A stretch of 64,000 bases of DNA from Enterovibrio sp. JCM 19048. GTDB lineage: Bacteria; Pseudomonadota; Gammaproteobacteria; Enterobacterales; Vibrionaceae. Numbering within the stretch: the stretch's first letter is position 1; the number at the start of each line of letters is the position of its first letter. The position numbers and the translations under genes were made by a program. This document shows, piece by piece, positions 61,295 through 64,000 of the stretch. The notes below the pieces were generated by a model. That model made no database searches, was not told the DNA's origin, and was given only the letters and a program-made list of their open reading frames with translations. Where the stretch lies: the NCBI GenBank assembly GCA_001310415.1, contig BAXE01000019.1, positions 34,069-98,068 of the forward strand. The letters are read 5' to 3'.

Positions 61295-62489
61295 ATGAGC
61301 CGTTCACTAGTACTTGTCCTGAATGCAGGCAGCTCTTCACTCAAATTTGCCCTGATGAATGCACAAACCGGCGAGGCCATTCTGTCTGGTCTTGGTGAGT
61401 GTTTTGGTCTGGACGACGCGCGAATCAGCTGGAAACGCGATGGCGAGAAGCAAGAACTGATGCTGGAGCAAGGTGGAAACCACCACGAGAAAGCGGTTGG
61501 TATCATTGTTGATTTGGTTGAGAGCATGAACGTTGGTGAACAACTGGTTGCTATTGGCCACCGCGTAGTTCACGGCGGTGAAAAATTCGCAAACGCGACA
61601 CTGCTAAATGACGACGTTATTACTGAGATTGAAGCGCTGAGCGATCTGGCTCCTCTGCACAACCCAGCGAACGTAATGGCATCCGCGCAGCATGAAGGCG
61701 TTCCCAAGCCTGCCACAAGTGGCTGTGTTCGACACCGCTTTCCACCAGACCATGCCTCAAAAAGCCTTTACCGGTGCAATTTCAAACGAGCTGTACACTG
61801 ACTACGGTATCCGCCGTTATGGCTTCCACGGTACCAGCCACTACTTCGTCACCCGTGAAGCAGCAAAACAACTGGACAAGCCAGTGGAAGAGGCGAACTT
61901 CATTTCTGTTCACCTGGGCAACGGTGCGTCTGTGTGTGCAGTGCGTAACGGCCAGTCTGTTGATACTTCAATGGGCTTCACCCCACTGTCTGGTTTGATG
62001 ATGGGTACCCGCTGTGGTGACCTTGACCCAGGCATCATTGAATTCCTGCTGAAAAAAGGCTGGAGCCAGGAACAAGTATTTGAAGCGCTGAACAAGAAAT
62101 CCGGTTTCCTGGGTGTATCAGGCCTGACTTCAGACGCACGCGGCATTCTGGAAGCGATGGAAAATGGTCACGAGGGCGCGAAACTGGCGTTTGAAGTGTT
62201 CACCTACCGTGTTGCCAAGTACATCGGTTCATACATGATCCCGCTGGACAGCATTGATGCCATCATCTTCACTGGCGGTATCGGTGAAAACTCACTGCCA
62301 ATCCGTCGTGAAATTCTGAAGAACCTGAAGCTTCTGGGCTTTGTCGAAGATGAAGCAGGTAACGAAGCAGCACGTTTCGGCAACGGCGGTGTTATCGCTA
62401 AATCTGAGATGCTGGGTGCGGTTGCGATTGTTATCCCAACCAACGAAGAGTTCGTTATTGCTTCACAAGCCGCTGAATTTACAAAGTAA
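61295..62489 (+). CDS. ackA: Acetate kinase (frameshifted)
   Basis: Interconverts acetate/ATP and acetyl phosphate/ADP. About 398 residues, acetate-kinase family. VLNAGSSSLKF (first motif), GHRVVHGGEKF, VAVFDTAFHQTMP, RRYGFHGTSHYFV (catalytic His/Arg region), ISVHLGNGASVCAV and FTGGIGENS. Start at 61295 rather than 61283; the longer start adds MRFS only. Breaks near 61679 and 61692, both fitted by one base (ATGGC for ATGGGC). No pta follows, unlike E. coli, so this is probably the second, solitary ackA or pta lies elsewhere. Confidence 0.93.
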
Positions 62490-62512
62490 TTAAGCGCGAG
62501 AAGCGATAAAAG

Positions 62513-62550
62513 AAAAGCCGCTGATGAGAGTCAGAGGCTTTTTTGTTTTT
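62513..62550 (+). terminator. Terminator after ackA
   Basis: AAAAGCC/GGCTTTT and CTGA/TCAG stems with loop TGAGAG, then TTTTTTGTTTTT. Next 320 bp are AT-rich and hold no gene I can support. Confidence 0.8.
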
Positions 62551-62873
62551 GTGGGTTTGCTTCTGGGGTGATTTTGCCCCAAAGTGAGCCAGCATCATTT
62601 TTATGAGGTGTTTAAAAGCCTCCTATTCACCCTACTCTTTGTAATCCGAAATGTACTTTTCCACTGTTGATACACACAGTAAATGCAAAGGTGTCGCATA
62701 ATACCTACGTAGCCCATTTTTTGGGGTGTTTTCACAAGATTATTTTCGGTGCTGTGAGAAAAAGCTTTAAAAACAAAGGGAAAGCCACTTTTAAAATGCA
62801 GTGGCTTGTTATTGGTGGACAAAATAGGGTGTTTAATCGCCCTGGATTTCAACGGTACAAGTGAATAAGAATT

Positions 62874-63275
62874 ATGAGATGCCTTCTCCTTATTACCCTT
62901 CTTTTTAGTGAAATAGCTTTTAGTGCATCAACGACCAAACAAACTATCACGGGTAGTTGGGTTTCAAACGATGCATATGGCCGCCTTGAAGGGCGCGCTA
63001 ATTCGGAGTTATTCGTAAGCGAAAAAAAGATTACTTATACGATTGATAGCTCGCCCTTCGATTGCCCAATTGAACATTTCAAACTAATTGATGAAGTATT
63101 CCATATTCGCTGTTTTAGCCAGTATGGCGAGCGTATCCACCTAGTACTAAGTGCTCATGGTGGTGGTAAATATGCGGCTGCTTTTGGCTTCGAGTTTTGG
63201 AAAGGTGGCTTACCTGATAAACCTGACGCAATATACGGCGGCGTGCCAGTCAGCTTTGAGCTGCGTAACAAGTGA
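62874..63275 (+). CDS. Secreted hypothetical protein, possible integron cassette
   Basis: 133 residues, intact, not recognised. Signal peptide MRCLLLITLLFSEIAFS followed by ASTTKQTITGSWVSNDAYGR; predicted to be exported to the periplasm. Two Cys (about residues 63 and 79) may be disulphide-bonded. AT-rich (A/T above neighbours). The stop is five bases before an attC-like palindrome, the arrangement of a cassette gene. Weak ribosome site (AAGAATT), as often for cassettes. No function is proposed. Confidence 0.6.
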   Translation: MRCLLLITLLFSEIAFSASTTKQTITGSWVSNDAYGRLEGRANSELFVSEKKITYTIDSSPFDCPIEHFKLIDEVFHIRCFSQYGERIHLVLSAHGGGKYAAAFGFEFWKGGLPDKPDAIYGGVPVSFELRNK

Positions 63276-63279
63276 AAGC

Positions 63280-63370
63280 TTATAACTAAGCAATCAAAGA
63301 CGCAGACAATAGGCAGTGGGCTGGACTCGCTATGCCACGCGACGTTCGTCCTTTATTGCGTCATTAAATG
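63280..63370. repeat. attC-like imperfect palindrome
   Basis: Left arm TATAACTAAGCAATCAAAGACG (63281-) pairs imperfectly with the right arm read in reverse complement (TTTAATGACGCAATAAAGGACG), with an apical GGACT-containing region. Sequence and size (about 90 bp) resemble integron attC recombination sites of Vibrio/Shewanella cassettes. The R' end reads GCGTCATTAAATG, off the GTTRRRY consensus, so it may be decayed. No integrase is in the window. Confidence 0.5.
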
Positions 63371-63606
63371 GCAAAAAATTAAAAGTCATCGACTCATCAG
63401 TCGGATCTGAGCCTTCATTCTCCCAAACTAAGCTAATCTGACCGGAATGGCCTCGGGCACCAACACCAACTCACTTCTGTCCCAAACCATCCCAAAGCTC
63501 AAAAGCAACCCCCATCTAACATCCCCCTTAAAAAGAGGAAGAACCAAAAGCACGTCGTCCGTAAACCATTCAGCGCAGTCTTTTTCTGCGTTGGTGGCGC
63601 TCTGCC

Positions 63607-63924
63607 TTAAAACGGGTGCACGATGCTTTGGGGTGACAGTGAAAGATAACTGCTTCGAAAACCATTGTTCCACTCGTGCAGCATGTAACCGCCGGGATCT
63701 TGGGTAAAACCGACCGGCGCATCGTCTCTATGATCAGTCGGAAACGAGCTGGCAGTGGCAGGGGAGGAAAGAACAGTGACGCCTCCTATGGTGCTGACAA
63801 TACTGTTGTGCAAATGCCCACAGATAATCCGCATTTCACGTTTGCTGTTTTCCAAAATCTGCGCCATTTCTTCAGCGCCTTCAAGGCCTATGGCATCCAT
63901 AAACTGAATGCCGGACGCGAAGGG
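63607..63924 (-). pseudogene. Metallophosphoesterase (CpdA-like), C-terminal remnant
   Basis: About 105 residues homologous to the C-terminal part of class III cyclic-nucleotide phosphodiesterases: PFASGIQFMDAIGLEG, GHLHNSIVSTIGGV (the GHxH metal site) and GYMLHEWNNG. Upstream of residue PFASG the frame runs straight into repeated DNA (63932 on), where the HHPP-type metal motif should be. The N-terminal domain is absent up to the window end, so the gene is cut or displaced by repeat insertion, or misassembled. Confidence 0.65.
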
Positions 63925-63931
63925 CGAAACG

Positions 63932-63998
63932 GAAACATGGGACCGGAAACATGGGACAGGCACTTCAAACGCTAGAAACATTAGAAACATGGGACAGG
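63932..63998. repeat. Short GAAACATGGGAC repeat array at window end
   Basis: GAAACATGGGAC occurs at 63932, 63946 and 63984, and ACATGGGACAGGCA twice. The array starts eight bases from the breakpoint of the phosphodiesterase gene. It resembles the conserved end sequences around REP-associated (Y1 transposase) elements, but the element, if any, lies outside the window. Confidence 0.6.
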
Positions 63999-64000
63999 CA

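Noticed and set aside
63428..63707. Frames on both strands around 63450-63700
   Set aside because: Composition and overlap with the REP-like CCCCCTTAAAAAG sequence suggest repeat DNA, not a gene.
1..64000. CRISPR arrays, rRNA or tRNA genes
   Set aside because: No regular repeat-spacer pattern and no cloverleaf or rRNA segments were noticed on reading either strand; a covariance search was not possible.

Overview
The gene set points to a marine gammaproteobacterium of the Vibrionaceae, something like Grimontia, Enterovibrio or Photobacterium. It has a tnaC-tnaA tryptophanase locus, an rbsDACBK-R ribose operon in the enterobacterial order, a gluconate TRAP transporter linked to gntK, gnd and gntR, a gcvP/gcvH/sdaA block divergent from a regulator and gcvT, paired PepT peptidases around an AbgT transporter, a YfcZ-family protein and a DUF4332 protein. 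No rRNA, tRNA, phage or replication genes were seen. The genus is inferred and was not tested.

A dominant property is that about 65 reading-frame breaks fall in about 30 genes that are otherwise full length and conserved. Almost all can be repaired by restoring one base, usually a C (or G) in a run of two or three. This looks like deletion-biased sequencing or assembly error and not gene decay. Broken genes are therefore given as single CDS spanning all frames, with break positions.

Layout: 1-1800, glycine-betaine type ABC transporter genes. 2218-4653, two-component system with a degenerate kinase. 4686-7784, aromatic amino-acid permease, tnaA and tnaC. 7977-10093, membrane fusion protein and DUF2955 exporter pair. 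10244-13970, operon of a stand-alone adenylation enzyme, a membrane flavo-oxidoreductase and an enoyl-CoA hydratase; together they look like a split bacterial version of the fungal TmpL architecture. 14110-20313, gluconate regulon with twin GntR operators. 20540-23159, NhaC antiporter and two small proteins. 23374-30360, ribose regulon with twin RbsR operators and a coupled patatin-like lipase. 30594-33863, accessory stretch: orphan JAMM peptidase, GNAT, YjbR, an SOS-box small gene, PnuC. 33906-39519, Na/Pi symporter, LtrA, NTF2-fold protein, NnrU and small proteins. 39716-44039, pepT, AbgT, pepT. 44320-51478, glycine/serine catabolism. 51855-62489, DnaJ-related protein, EamA exporter, a 268-bp MITE-like element, a large hybrid sensor kinase, YfcZ, acyl-CoA ligase, TetR regulator and ackA. 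62874-64000, a secreted protein followed by an attC-like palindrome, and a phosphodiesterase gene broken by a short repeat array.

Working together: most of the window is nutrient uptake and catabolism under local repressors (tryptophan attenuation, gluconate, ribose, glycine/serine, peptides). The least described parts are the adenylation/oxidoreductase/crotonase operon with its neighbouring exporter, the tandem-LexA-box small gene, the orphan JAMM protein, the MITE-like element and the possible lone integron cassette.
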